Source of the DNA: JBPRGG01 sp051418075
GTDB taxonomy: Bacteria > Bacteroidota > Bacteroidia > Cytophagales > Cyclobacteriaceae
DNA length: 64,000 nucleotides
Direction of reading: 5' to 3'
NCBI GenBank assembly: GCA_051418075.1
Contig: JBPRGG010000031.1
Coordinates: 84,661-148,660, forward strand
Below the pieces are notes generated by a model that was not told where the DNA came from, did not search any database, and worked only from the letters and a program-made list of their open reading frames with translations. The stretch's first letter is position 1; the number at the start of each line of letters is the position of its first letter. The translations under genes were made by a program, and so were the position numbers. Positions 46,476 through 55,676 of this stretch are shown piece after piece.

Positions 46476-47315
46476 ATGCGATATAGGGTTTTTCTGGTGG
46501 GATTGCTTTTGGTTTTGATCCAAAGCAATTTAAAAGCCCAAAAGCTAAAAATTGCTCGCTTTAAAGCTGAGGGGAATGTCCATTACGGGGTCATTAATCA
46601 GGATATGATTGATGTAATCACTTTTGGCCACTTACAGGATCTTTTTCAAAATTTTAAAAAGACCGGTCAAAGATACCGCATATCTCAGGTGGATCTGCTA
46701 CCCCCTGTGGAGCCCACCAAGATCATTGCCTTTGGCTGGACTTTTTCTGCCCATGCCCGGGAGGTGGAAGGGGAGATCGAACCTAAGGATCCCCTGGTTT
46801 TTTTAAAACCGCCTTCCAGCTTAATTGGACATCTGGATACAATTGAATATCCGGAAGGTTTATCAGATCAGGTGGAATTTGAAGCAGAGCTGGCCATTAT
46901 CATTGGAAAGAAAGGCAAAAATATTGCGGAAGAAGAAGTATATCAATATATTTTGGGATACAGTTGCTTTAATGATGTTTCAGCCCGGGATTTGATTCGG
47001 GAGGATCCACAATTTACCCGGGGTAAGGGCTTTGATACTTTTGGACCAATCGGCCCCTGGCTTGTTAATGAGGTGGATCCTATGCAGTTAACTATTAAAT
47101 GTTACCTCAATGGGGATTTGAAGCAAAATGGAAATACCAACCAGATGGTTTATTCCATTCCCTTTTTGATCAGTTATATCTCTCAGGTGATGACCCTGAT
47201 GCCTGGTGATGTAATACTTTCCGGAACTCCGGGAGGAACTGTCCCTGTTTATCCTGGAGATGAGATTATGGTTGAAATTGAAAAGGTAGGTACGTTGGTG
47301 AACTATGTTGAATAG
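46476..47315 (+). CDS. Fumarylacetoacetate hydrolase-family protein with apparent signal peptide
   Basis: This 279-residue protein of the FAH superfamily would normally be a cytosolic hydrolase, hydratase or decarboxylase of 2-oxo-diacids. The core motifs are IIAFGWTFSAHA, DPLVFLKPPSSLIG, VEFEAELAIIIGKKGKNI (acidic metal ligands), YSCFNDVSARDL, KGFDTFGPIGPW and the C-terminal GDVILSGTPGGT. The first ~22 residues form a hydrophobic leader ending LKAQ, as in exported Bacteroidota proteins. An exported FAH enzyme is unusual. It converges on an aldo/keto reductase with a shared terminator. Confidence 0.85.
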   Translation: MRYRVFLVGLLLVLIQSNLKAQKLKIARFKAEGNVHYGVINQDMIDVITFGHLQDLFQNFKKTGQRYRISQVDLLPPVEPTKIIAFGWTFSAHAREVEGEIEPKDPLVFLKPPSSLIGHLDTIEYPEGLSDQVEFEAELAIIIGKKGKNIAEEEVYQYILGYSCFNDVSARDLIREDPQFTRGKGFDTFGPIGPWLVNEVDPMQLTIKCYLNGDLKQNGNTNQMVYSIPFLISYISQVMTLMPGDVILSGTPGGTVPVYPGDEIMVEIEKVGTLVNYVE

Positions 47316-47325
47316 ATAATAAAAA

Positions 47326-47361
47326 AACAGGTTAAAAAACCTAATGGCTTTTTAACCTGTT
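47326..47361. terminator. Bidirectional terminator between convergent genes
   Basis: AACAGGTTAAAAA (47326-47338) pairs perfectly with TTTTTAACCTGTT (47349-47361). A-rich and T-rich flanks let it act on both strands. It separates the FAH-family gene from the convergent aldo/keto reductase. Confidence 0.8.
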
Positions 47362-47388
47362 AAATAAAAAATCCTTTATAAACTGCTT

Positions 47389-48258
47389 TTATCCTCTCAC
47401 ACTGGAATCCGGAATTTTTTGAAGCAGTTGATTCATTTCTTGTTGATTTTCCTGGCCAATGGTAAAGCAATCGACATAATCCTGAGCCAATGTGTATTGC
47501 AGGCATTGGTCGGTTTTATTACGTAGGGAGCCACCGCCAAAAATTTTCATACCAATTATGCCTTTGCCATCAGCCCTCATTTTCCTGAGAATTCTTTCAA
47601 TGGTGGGAACATCTGCATCCATTCTGACTCCATCGGGATTTATCCTGGCCAGATCTACCTGCACCCAATCCGATTCAGCCGCGGCTTCCAGGGCAGATAA
47701 TGTATGGCAGGATACTCCGTGAGCCCGGACAATGCCGTCTTCACGGGCCCGGGATAAGGCTTCCATAGCCCCTTTCCGGGCATTGGGCCAATTCCCATTC
47801 ATCATACAATGTAATAATATAATATCCAGGTAATCGGTGCCAATTTCTTTTCTGAAACGATCCAGGTCGGCTTTCATTTCAGCTTCTGTCTGGGCATGGG
47901 TTTTAGTTAAAATGACCACTTTTTCCCGGGGAACCCTTTTTAATCCGGCTTTAAGGTGAGGGTGGGTGCCATATTGATCGGCTGAATCCCAGAAATAAAC
48001 TCCCTGGTCATAAGCTGCCTGTAAAAGATCTCCTACTCCTTCCACTCCAAGTTTCCTGGTTTGATTGGAGCTTCTGTTTATTCCATGGGTGCCTGTGCCC
48101 ATGGCCAACCGGGAAACTTCAATTCCTGTATTACCCAATTTGACTGTATCATGGGCAAATTTTTTGGTATCGCTTGCATACAAATGATAAGGGAATGTTT
48201 GAAGTCCCAGCACTCCTGATGAAATCAGTGAAGCCTTGACAAAGTCTCTTCTTTTCAT
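47389..48258 (-). CDS. Aldo/keto reductase with twin-arginine-like leader
   Basis: This 289-residue aldo/keto reductase starts MKRRDFVKASLISSGVLGLQ, an export-type leader with paired arginines. The barrel shows KLGNTGIEVSRLAMGTG, VYFWDSADQYGTH (catalytic D and Y), the KTHAQ lysine strand, DIILLHCM (catalytic histidine) and RAHGVSCH. It is a different subgroup from the 398-residue enzyme at 34513: it lacks the insert and has a shorter C-terminus. The substrate is unknown; family enzymes of this kind act on aldehydes or sugars. Confidence 0.87.
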   Translation of the reverse strand: MKRRDFVKASLISSGVLGLQTFPYHLYASDTKKFAHDTVKLGNTGIEVSRLAMGTGTHGINRSSNQTRKLGVEGVGDLLQAAYDQGVYFWDSADQYGTHPHLKAGLKRVPREKVVILTKTHAQTEAEMKADLDRFRKEIGTDYLDIILLHCMMNGNWPNARKGAMEALSRAREDGIVRAHGVSCHTLSALEAAAESDWVQVDLARINPDGVRMDADVPTIERILRKMRADGKGIIGMKIFGGGSLRNKTDQCLQYTLAQDYVDCFTIGQENQQEMNQLLQKIPDSSVRG

Positions 48259-48587
48259 AGTTTATTTTTTTGTTGATAAGCTAAAAATATAATAAAACTT
48301 AATTGAAAATAATTCCAGCAATTTATAAATATAGTAATTAATAAGTAAAGGAGAAAGTTGGGGATATCTTGTTCACAGTAAAGAAAGGTGGTTTAACATT
48401 ATTTTAACAATTCGCAAGGTCAAATGAAGGTAATTAGCCATTTTGGTTGACTATAAACAATTACAACCAACAACATAATGATATTTTTTTTTAACAAAGG
48501 ATAAATATTTTCAGTTTACCAATTCAGTTTAAAAAAAATCCCGATATTTATCATTATTGCATTTTATGAGTATGTTATTTCAGTTAT
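48259..48587. other. Intergenic region
   Basis: This 329-bp AT-rich gap lies between the divergent aldo/keto reductase and the ThuA-fusion gene. I see only A/T tracts and no clear promoter box, repeat or gene. Confidence 0.5.
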
Positions 48588-51500
48588 ATGATGGCTAATT
48601 CACGGTTTTTCATTTCTTTGTTATTAGCAATAATAACCTTATGGTCTTGTTCCGAAGAAAAGGAAGAAAGGATCTTAATATTTTCAAAAACAGCTGGATA
48701 CCGGCACCAATCGATACCCGTAGCCAAACAAGCCCTGACAACATTATTGAAACAGGAGCAGATCAGGGTAGATACAACCGAGGATGCTGCTTATTTTGTC
48801 ACAGACAGCCTGAAGCAATACAGCGCAGTGATTTTTCTGCTAACTTCAGGTAATGTACTGGACCACCGGCAACAGGCTCATTTTGAAAGATATATACAAG
48901 CCGGTGGAGGATATGTGGGCCTGCATTCTGCGGTAGACACCGAATACAGCTGGCCCTGGTATGGCAAATTGGCCGGAGCTTACTTCAGTAACCATCCCAA
49001 GCCCCAGCAGGCTACTATCCAGGTGGTAGATAGCCAGCACCTGGCCACCAGGCATTTACCAAAGTCCTGGCAACGGTTTGACGAATGGTATAATTTCAAA
49101 CAATATAACGATGCAGTGAATGTGCTGGCCCTGCTGGATGAATCCACCTATGAAGGAGGCACTCACGGAGACTTTCATCCAACTTCGTGGTACCACCAAT
49201 ACGATGGCGGACGGGCTTTCTATACAGCCGGAGGTCATACCGGTGAAAGCTACCAGGAGCCATTATTCCTGCAACATGTATTGGGTGGCATCAGGTATGC
49301 TATGGGTGACAATCAACTGGATTACAAAAATGCCCGGTCTCCTCTGGTGCCTGAGGAAAACCGATTTGTAAAGCAGGTTATGATCAACAACCTCAATGAA
49401 CCCATGGAGTTGGAGGTCCTGCCGGAAGGTAAAGTCTTGTTTATCGAAAGAAAAGGAGCCGTAAAATTATATCTTCCTGAAGCTGACCAGGTAAAACTGC
49501 TGGCAAAGATGAATGTACATACCCGTTTTGAAGATGGTTTAATCGGCCTGGCACTGGACCCGGATTATCAGAGAAACCATTGGATCTATATGTATTATTC
49601 CCCGGCAGGTGAGGAACCGGTGCAACGTTTGTCACGATTTGTATTTATAGCTGACAGTTTGTTTTTACATACTGAAAAAACCATCCTGGAAGTACCGGTG
49701 CAGAGAGAAAAATGTTGTCATACCGGAGGATCGATTGAATTTGGACCGGATGGCTTGCTTTATTTATCTACCGGTGATGATACCTCCCCGTTTAATGACA
49801 AGCAATTAGTATACAATAGTGACGGATACGGTCCCATGAATGAATTGCCGGGTTGGAAACCTTATGATGCCCAGCGATCTTCCGGCAATACCAATGATCT
49901 GAGGGGTAAGATCCTGCGCATCAAACTGAACCCGGATGCCAGTTATGATATTCCGGAAGGGAACCTGTTTGCTCCGGGTGATACCCTGGCCCGCCCTGAA
50001 ATCTACGTGATGGGCTGCCGTAATCCCTACAGGATCTCCATTGATCCCAAAACAAACATGCTGTATTATGGGGATGTGGGTCCGGATGCCGGAGAAGCCA
50101 GTCCCCGGGGCCCGGCCGGACATGATGAACTAAACCAGGTAAGGCAGGCCGGTAATTTTGGCTGGCCTTATTTTGTGGCTGATAACAAACCTTATGCGCA
50201 TTACAACTATGCCACCGGAGAGATCGGAGATCTTTTTGTGCCGGAAAAACCTCTGAACAACTCGGTAAATAATACAGGCCGGAAAGTACTGCCACCAGCC
50301 CAGCCGGCCCTGATCTATTACCCCTATGACCAAAGCAGTATTTTTGAAAACCTGGCCACCGGAGGACGAAATGCCATGGCCGGACCGGTATATTATGCTG
50401 ATCAATACCCTGCCAGCCAGAATAAACTGCCGGATTATTATTCTGGTAAACTATTCTTCTACGATTGGATGAGAGACTGGATTATGGCGGTGAGCTTTGA
50501 TGAAAATCATAACCTTTCTCATTATGAACCTTTTTTACCGGGATTTGAATTTGCCAATATCGTAGATATCACCATCGGTCCGGATGGTGCCATGTATATG
50601 TTGGAATATGGCAGCAACTGGTTCTCTCAGAATATAGATGCTACTTTGTCCCGGATCGATTATGCTGAAGGAAACCGGATTCCGGTGGCCCGTATTGCGG
50701 CTGACCGATTAATCGGAGCAGCGCCCTTGCAGGTGCAGTTTTCAGCCAGCCAATCCTTTGACTTTGACCGGGAAGATGAACTCCGGTATGCTTGGTATTT
50801 TACCGATCAGGATGAACCTCAGGCAGAAGGAATGGAAACCCAATATACATTTGACCGTCCTGGTATTTACCAGACAGTGGTCAGGGTGATAGATGGTTCA
50901 GGAGATTTTGCCACAGCCAGCCTGGAGGTGAAAGTGGGTAATGCCATTCCCCGGGTGGATATTGAATTTAACGGCAACAGCAGCTTTTTCTGGCCCGGTC
51001 AAACAATAAGTTATGCTGTAAAGGTGCAGGACCAGGAAGATGGAAGTTATCCGGGTACTGGAATAGAGGCTGACAGGATCTCTTTCTCCATAGATTACAT
51101 GCAGGTGGGCCTGGATGAAACCATGACAGCCCAGGGCCATCGACAGAAAAGTGACCTGATCAATGGAGCATCCCTGATTGAAGAAAATAATTGTTTTGCC
51201 TGTCATAAGGTAGATGAAAAGTCTATAGGTCCTACCTATCTGCAGGTGGCAGACCGGTATGAAGCCACTGAGGAAAATATCAGCCTACTGGCCAATAAGA
51301 TCATCAAGGGAGGCAGCGGCAACTGGGGTGAGCAAAATATGTCTGCCCACCCGCAGGTCTCGCTGGAGGAGGCCACTACCATTGTATATTATATCCTGGC
51401 CCTGAATGATGAACAGGATCAACCTTCCATGCCATTAGCCGGCGATTTCAAAGTAGCACAGGAAGACACCCTGGGTTATTATTTATTTACAGCCAGCTAT

Positions 51501-51974
51501 TCTGACCGCGGGGGTGAGGTAGTAGGCCCGTTGAGGGGGGCGGAAACAAGGCGGTTGAGATATCCGGGACTGGAACTGGAAGCTTATGATAGCGCCACTA
51601 ATGTGAGGGTACAAAGGCCCCGGGACCAGGATGTAGAGGTAGTGGTGACCAATGGATTAGAAGCCTGGTTGATGTTTGATCAAATAGATCTGAACCAGGT
51701 GAGTGAATTGGTATTCACTGGTGGAGCTGACAGGGATGGTTTTGTGCTGGAGGTAAGGCAGGGTAGCCATCAGGGTAGCCTGGTGGGTTCCGTTGAGATT
51801 CCGGTCACAGAGGCCAGCCGCAGGTTATACACCTTTGCTTTAGATGTGTATATGCCGAACCTGGCCAATGGCAGGGAAGCACTTTATGTGGTGTTGAAAA
51901 ATAATAGTGGAGATGGAGAGGCCAATGTCTACCTGGATAAGGTGGAAGTGCAAAGACAGAATGTGGGTAGTTGA
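48588..51974 (+). CDS. ThuA - sorbosone/glucose dehydrogenase - PKD - cytochrome c - CBM multidomain lipoprotein
   Basis: This 1128-residue exported protein has a lipoprotein signal (LWSC, residue about 21). Next come a ThuA-like domain (about 27-240: ILIFSKTAGYRHQSI, GGGYVGLHSA), a PQQ-type glucose/sorbosone dehydrogenase propeller (about 255-680: GLIGLALDPDY, HTGGSIEFGPDGLLYLSTGDD, GYGPMNELPGW), a PKD domain (about 695-780), a c-type cytochrome domain with the haem motif C869-x-x-C872-H873 (NCFACHKV), and a C-terminal carbohydrate-binding module like CBM6 (about 975-1125). This architecture recurs in Bacteroidota and is thought to oxidise sugars outside the cytoplasm with electron transfer through the haem. 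Two ATGs (48588, 48591) are equivalent starts. Confidence 0.92.
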   Translation: MMANSRFFISLLLAIITLWSCSEEKEERILIFSKTAGYRHQSIPVAKQALTTLLKQEQIRVDTTEDAAYFVTDSLKQYSAVIFLLTSGNVLDHRQQAHFERYIQAGGGYVGLHSAVDTEYSWPWYGKLAGAYFSNHPKPQQATIQVVDSQHLATRHLPKSWQRFDEWYNFKQYNDAVNVLALLDESTYEGGTHGDFHPTSWYHQYDGGRAFYTAGGHTGESYQEPLFLQHVLGGIRYAMGDNQLDYKNARSPLVPEENRFVKQVMINNLNEPMELEVLPEGKVLFIERKGAVKLYLPEADQVKLLAKMNVHTRFEDGLIGLALDPDYQRNHWIYMYYSPAGEEPVQRLSRFVFIADSLFLHTEKTILEVPVQREKCCHTGGSIEFGPDGLLYLSTGDDTSPFNDKQLVYNSDGYGPMNELPGWKPYDAQRSSGNTNDLRGKILRIKLNPDASYDIPEGNLFAPGDTLARPEIYVMGCRNPYRISIDPKTNMLYYGDVGPDAGEASPRGPAGHDELNQVRQAGNFGWPYFVADNKPYAHYNYATGEIGDLFVPEKPLNNSVNNTGRKVLPPAQPALIYYPYDQSSIFENLATGGRNAMAGPVYYADQYPASQNKLPDYYSGKLFFYDWMRDWIMAVSFDENHNLSHYEPFLPGFEFANIVDITIGPDGAMYMLEYGSNWFSQNIDATLSRIDYAEGNRIPVARIAADRLIGAAPLQVQFSASQSFDFDREDELRYAWYFTDQDEPQAEGMETQYTFDRPGIYQTVVRVIDGSGDFATASLEVKVGNAIPRVDIEFNGNSSFFWPGQTISYAVKVQDQEDGSYPGTGIEADRISFSIDYMQVGLDETMTAQGHRQKSDLINGASLIEENNCFACHKVDEKSIGPTYLQVADRYEATEENISLLANKIIKGGSGNWGEQNMSAHPQVSLEEATTIVYYILALNDEQDQPSMPLAGDFKVAQEDTLGYYLFTASYSDRGGEVVGPLRGAETRRLRYPGLELEAYDSATNVRVQRPRDQDVEVVVTNGLEAWLMFDQIDLNQVSELVFTGGADRDGFVLEVRQGSHQGSLVGSVEIPVTEASRRLYTFALDVYMPNLANGREALYVVLKNNSGDGEANVYLDKVEVQRQNVGS

Positions 51975-52591
51975 GACAAAATTGCAGATAATGAATGCGT
52001 TTAGCCCCTTAAACAAGTAATCTGGTTTTAAAACAATAATAAGTCAATCCTATAATCATAGATATAGATTATGCTGGTCTTTGGCCATGGGCCTGCCTGA
52101 TGGCAAGAAAGCCGGGGATAAGCTTCAATTAAACGGCCAGTCGGAATTTTAATTTGAAGGCAACAAGATCATTAAAATCAGAGATATCAGTTGATCCGTT
52201 ACCTTATTCATCCTGGGCATCCTACTCAATCCTGTTCAAAAATTTGGCCATTATCCCATTGAATCAGGTGCTGCTTTTTCAAATTATTGTGCAGTTTCAG
52301 GATTTCTAATTTTACTTTGATCCAGCTGTTTTGATATTGGATTATCCATTTTTAAAGGCCGCACTGCCTCGCCCCCAGGCCAACTCACCGGAAGCCTGCC
52401 GCGGGCAAGCCATCTCACCCTCCTTCCTGCAACGGTCTTGCCCGGCTCCTGCTGATGATTTAATACCTCTTATCCTGTCTGGCCCATACCAAACTAATTT
52501 ATTAGGTTCATCACCAATTATTTGAGACTTTCTTTTTTATACAATGAATTTTGCATTAATTTCAGGATTTCACATCATGCTTATCTGTTTT
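51975..52591. other. Long intergenic region with a possible relic and a GC-rich patch
   Basis: This 617-bp gap holds a possible gene relic at 52093-52194 and a GC-rich patch at about 52360-52460. The patch contains GCCTGCCGCGGGCAAGC, an imperfect hairpin, and has a composition unlike its flanks. An open frame across it (52331-52525) has no recognisable protein pattern. I see no promoter box. Confidence 0.5.
52093..52194 (+). pseudogene. Possible relic of a SnoaL/NTF2-like protein C-terminus
   Basis: One frame reads LPDGKKAGDKLQLNGQSEF, then a stop at 52150-52152, then FEGNKIIKIRDIS and a final stop. The pattern 'beta strand, F-x-FEGNKIxxIRD' is typical of SnoaL/NTF2-like small proteins. The in-frame stop and the absence of an N-terminal part indicate a dead fragment. 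The assignment rests on about 33 residues. Confidence 0.35.
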
Positions 52592-54343
52592 ATGAAAATA
52601 ATAGATCAAATAACAACCGGTCTTGTGCTGGTAATCCTGGTTTTCAGTTGTCAGAATAATTCCGGCCAACTTATTGAAAGCGATTCCACCCGACCCAACA
52701 TCGTCTTGATCATGTCAGACGATATGGGATATTCTGATATCGGGTGTTATGGCAGCGAAATTGAAACACCGGTACTGGACAATCTGGCCGCCAATGGTTT
52801 GCGCTTTTCCCGGTTTTACAATACGGCCCGCTGTTGTCCCACCCGGGCTTCTCTGCTTACCGGGCTCTATCCGGCTCAGACCGGAATGGGTTTTATGACC
52901 GGGCAGGAAGGCACTCCGGGCTACCAGGGAGAAATTGGCAATCAGTGTGTTACCATAGCTGAAGTTTTACAGCCTGCCGGCTATCGCACCTATATATCTG
53001 GCAAGTGGCATGTTACCCACCACCTGCAGGATGTCGATTCCCTTAAGTATAACTGGCCTTTGCAGCGGGGCTTTGAGAAATTCTACGGAACCATTTCCGG
53101 GGCCGGTAGTTTGTGGGATCCCTGGACTCTGACCCGGGGCAATGATTTTATTTCACCAATGGCCGATCCGGAATATCAGCCTGAGCAAAAATGGTATTAT
53201 ACAGATGCCATCAGCGATAACGCGGTCAAGTTTATTGAAGAACATCTGCAGGAATCTTCCGGCGATCCCTTTTTTATGTATGTAGCCTATACTGCTGCTC
53301 ACTGGCCTATGCATGCCCCAGACGATGAAATCGCTCTTCATGAGGGCAAATATGACCAGGGTTACCAGGCCATACGTAAACAACGATATCAAAAGCTGAT
53401 CGACCTGGGGTTAATTAATGAAAGTTGGGGCATGTCAGCCCAGGTAGGCCAATGGGATTCCCTTCAAAACAAAGACTGGCATATCCGCAATATGGAAGTT
53501 TATGCTGCCATGATCACCCGAATGGATAAGGGAATAGGTAAGATCGTGAATAAACTTGAAACTGCCGGACAGCTGGATAATACCCTGATATTATTCCTGC
53601 AGGACAATGGGGGATGCGCCGAAACCCTGAACTGGCAGGCCAGCAGTGCTTTCGAAGAACTGCCGGAGATTCGGGCTTTTCAACCCATGAAACCCACCGA
53701 TCTGCAGACAAGGTCAGTACCTGAGCAAACCAGGGAAGGCAACCCCGTAATCAAAATGAGTAAAAAAGTAATAGCAGGACCGGATTTTACCTACCATGCC
53801 TATGGTCCGGATTGGGCCAATGTTTCCAATACACCTTTTCGAATGTATAAACATTGGGTGCATGAAGGAGGAATATCCACTCCCCTGATCGTGCATTGGC
53901 CGGCACTTGTGCAGGATCAGGGTGAGATCCGTCATCAGCCATCCCACCTGATCGATATCATGGCTACCCTGGTGGATATAACTGGTGCCTCTTACCCGGA
54001 GGAGTATGAGGGGCATGCCATTCATCCTTTGCCGGGAAAAAGCCTGACCAGTGTATTTACAGAGAATGCAGCTATTGATCGGGAGGCTATTTATTTTGAG
54101 CATGAAGGAAACAGGGCTATTAGAATAGGTCCATGGAAGCTTGTTTCGCGAGCTTATCCCCAGGCCGGACATTTCAAGCGAATGGATGAAATACCTTTGG
54201 ATCAGTGGGCGCTTTATAATATGGATGATGATCGTACCGAATTAAATGACCTGGCCGATACATATCCGGACAAGGTCAAAGAGATGGCGGCTCAGTGGCA
54301 GGAATGGGCTCAAAGAACCAATACCATACCTAAACCGCAGTAA
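52592..54343 (+). CDS. Sulfatase (S1 family), lipoprotein
   Basis: From the ATG at 52592 this is 583 residues with a lipoprotein signal ending VFSC. Earlier in-frame ATGs (52544, 52577) would bury that signal. Metal ligands begin in NIVLIMSDDMGYSDIGCYG. The formylglycine motif is CCPTRASLLTG, where the second cysteine is in the C-x-x-R position expected for modification. SGKWHVTHH and LQDNGGCAETLNW follow. It belongs to the larger arylsulfatase-type group seen in marine Bacteroidota and Planctomycetes. It is followed 2 bp later by an acetylesterase gene, suggesting joint action on a sulfated, acetylated glycan. Confidence 0.94.
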   Translation: MKIIDQITTGLVLVILVFSCQNNSGQLIESDSTRPNIVLIMSDDMGYSDIGCYGSEIETPVLDNLAANGLRFSRFYNTARCCPTRASLLTGLYPAQTGMGFMTGQEGTPGYQGEIGNQCVTIAEVLQPAGYRTYISGKWHVTHHLQDVDSLKYNWPLQRGFEKFYGTISGAGSLWDPWTLTRGNDFISPMADPEYQPEQKWYYTDAISDNAVKFIEEHLQESSGDPFFMYVAYTAAHWPMHAPDDEIALHEGKYDQGYQAIRKQRYQKLIDLGLINESWGMSAQVGQWDSLQNKDWHIRNMEVYAAMITRMDKGIGKIVNKLETAGQLDNTLILFLQDNGGCAETLNWQASSAFEELPEIRAFQPMKPTDLQTRSVPEQTREGNPVIKMSKKVIAGPDFTYHAYGPDWANVSNTPFRMYKHWVHEGGISTPLIVHWPALVQDQGEIRHQPSHLIDIMATLVDITGASYPEEYEGHAIHPLPGKSLTSVFTENAAIDREAIYFEHEGNRAIRIGPWKLVSRAYPQAGHFKRMDEIPLDQWALYNMDDDRTELNDLADTYPDKVKEMAAQWQEWAQRTNTIPKPQ

Positions 54344-54345
54344 AT

Positions 54346-55266
54346 ATGAAAAACATGAAACAATTAATCCTGATGTTGCTACCAGTGCTTTTATTACTGT
54401 TGGCTTCCCGGGCCCAGGGTACTACCTTCAGATTATTTTTCCTGGGTGGCCAATCCAATATGGATGGATATGGTTACAATAAAGACCTGCCTGATCAACT
54501 GGATAAAACCTTTGAAAATGTTTATATATTTCATGGTAATCCCGTGGGAGACGAACAGCCGGGAGGGGGCCTTGGTAACTGGCAGCCCTTACAACCAGGT
54601 CATGGGGTAGGTTTCTCGGCTGATAACCAGGAAAACCATTTATCTGACCGGTTTGGCCCTGAACTTTCTTTTGCCCAAAGGTTGCAGGAGTTATATCCTG
54701 GTGAGCCCATAGCCCTGATTAAATATTCCAGAGGGGGCTCCTCTATTGACAGCCTGGCAGCGGGAAGATTCGGCTCCTGGGAGGCTGATTATCAGGGAAC
54801 AACAGGATTAAATCAATATGATTTTTTCCTCCAAACTGTAAAACAAGCCATGGCGGTAAATGATATCAATGGAGATAATCAACCCGATTCTCTTATTCCC
54901 ACCGGTATCATTTGGATGCAGGGTGAAAGTGATGGGGCTTTCAATGAGGAAGTGGCTACACACTATTACCAGAATCTTAAGCGATTGATGGACCAGATCC
55001 GGGCCGCCTTTCGGGAAGATGACCTGCCGGTAGTCATTGGCAAGATATCCGATTCCTGGAATGATGAAAATGATGGCCTGGTCTGGGATTATGGCAATCT
55101 GGTGCAATATAATCAGGAGAAATATATTAGAAATGATCGAAAGGCTGCCATTGTCCGGACTACCCGCAATTATCAATATTCCGATCCCTGGCATTATGAT
55201 AGCGCCGGATATATTGATCTGGGGAGAAAGTTTGCTGATGCGGTTTATGAATTGGCCCAGCTTTAA
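54346..55266 (+). CDS. SASA-type carbohydrate acetylesterase (CE6-like)
   Basis: This 306-residue secreted esterase removes acetyl groups from sugars. It has a signal peptide (1-24, ending SRAQG). The SGNH-like signature FFLGGQSNMDGYG contains the nucleophilic serine, and GIIWMQGESDG marks the second block; DPWHYDSAGYIDLG near the C-terminus carries the catalytic Asp/His. It lies 2 bp after the sulfatase stop, so the two are co-transcribed. An alternative ATG at 54355 gives a more typical signal peptide. Confidence 0.9.
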   Translation: MKNMKQLILMLLPVLLLLLASRAQGTTFRLFFLGGQSNMDGYGYNKDLPDQLDKTFENVYIFHGNPVGDEQPGGGLGNWQPLQPGHGVGFSADNQENHLSDRFGPELSFAQRLQELYPGEPIALIKYSRGGSSIDSLAAGRFGSWEADYQGTTGLNQYDFFLQTVKQAMAVNDINGDNQPDSLIPTGIIWMQGESDGAFNEEVATHYYQNLKRLMDQIRAAFREDDLPVVIGKISDSWNDENDGLVWDYGNLVQYNQEKYIRNDRKAAIVRTTRNYQYSDPWHYDSAGYIDLGRKFADAVYELAQL

Positions 55267-55676
55267 CAGAGGGAGGAGGTACCAGGATTAATTTGGTGGT
55301 TTCATTGAAATATTCAGCCTGTTAAACGCTTTTCTCGACCAACTGGCAGTACTTTATCCTATCCACAGGCAAGCTGCAGGACCCCTTATAAATAATCGAA
55401 TTTTTTCTTATTTGACCGGAAAATGGGTGATTACTATTGAAGTTACTGGGTATAATACAAGATAAACTGGCTGCTGCATTTAAATAAGGATCTAACATGT
55501 GCTTGCTTTTCTCCTGGCCGAAAGGGCGCTACTTTTTGTCTCTTCATTCACTTTCATAATTGCTTACATATAATTGACCTTTATTGATAATTAATTGAGC
55601 TTTTATGCCTATCGGCTGTTTTAGACCGGCTGTATCTTTGTATCATAATTAATTTAAACCATTTAATTTACAACTT
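55267..55676. other. Intergenic region with promoter of the YeeE pair
   Basis: In this 410-bp gap the only clear signal is the TATCTTTG box at 55633. I see no gene, RNA or terminator hairpin after the esterase. Confidence 0.5.
55633..55640 (+). promoter_or_regulatory. Candidate -7 box for the YeeE/YedE pair
   Basis: TATCTTTG matches TAnnTTTG exactly and lies 36 bp before the ATG at 55677. The -33 element is not clear. The position and the long upstream gap support a promoter. Confidence 0.45.

Noticed and set aside
52331..52525. 64-codon open frame over the GC-rich patch
   Set aside because: Pro/Ala/Ser-rich translation without protein-like pattern; the composition of the patch explains the lack of stops.
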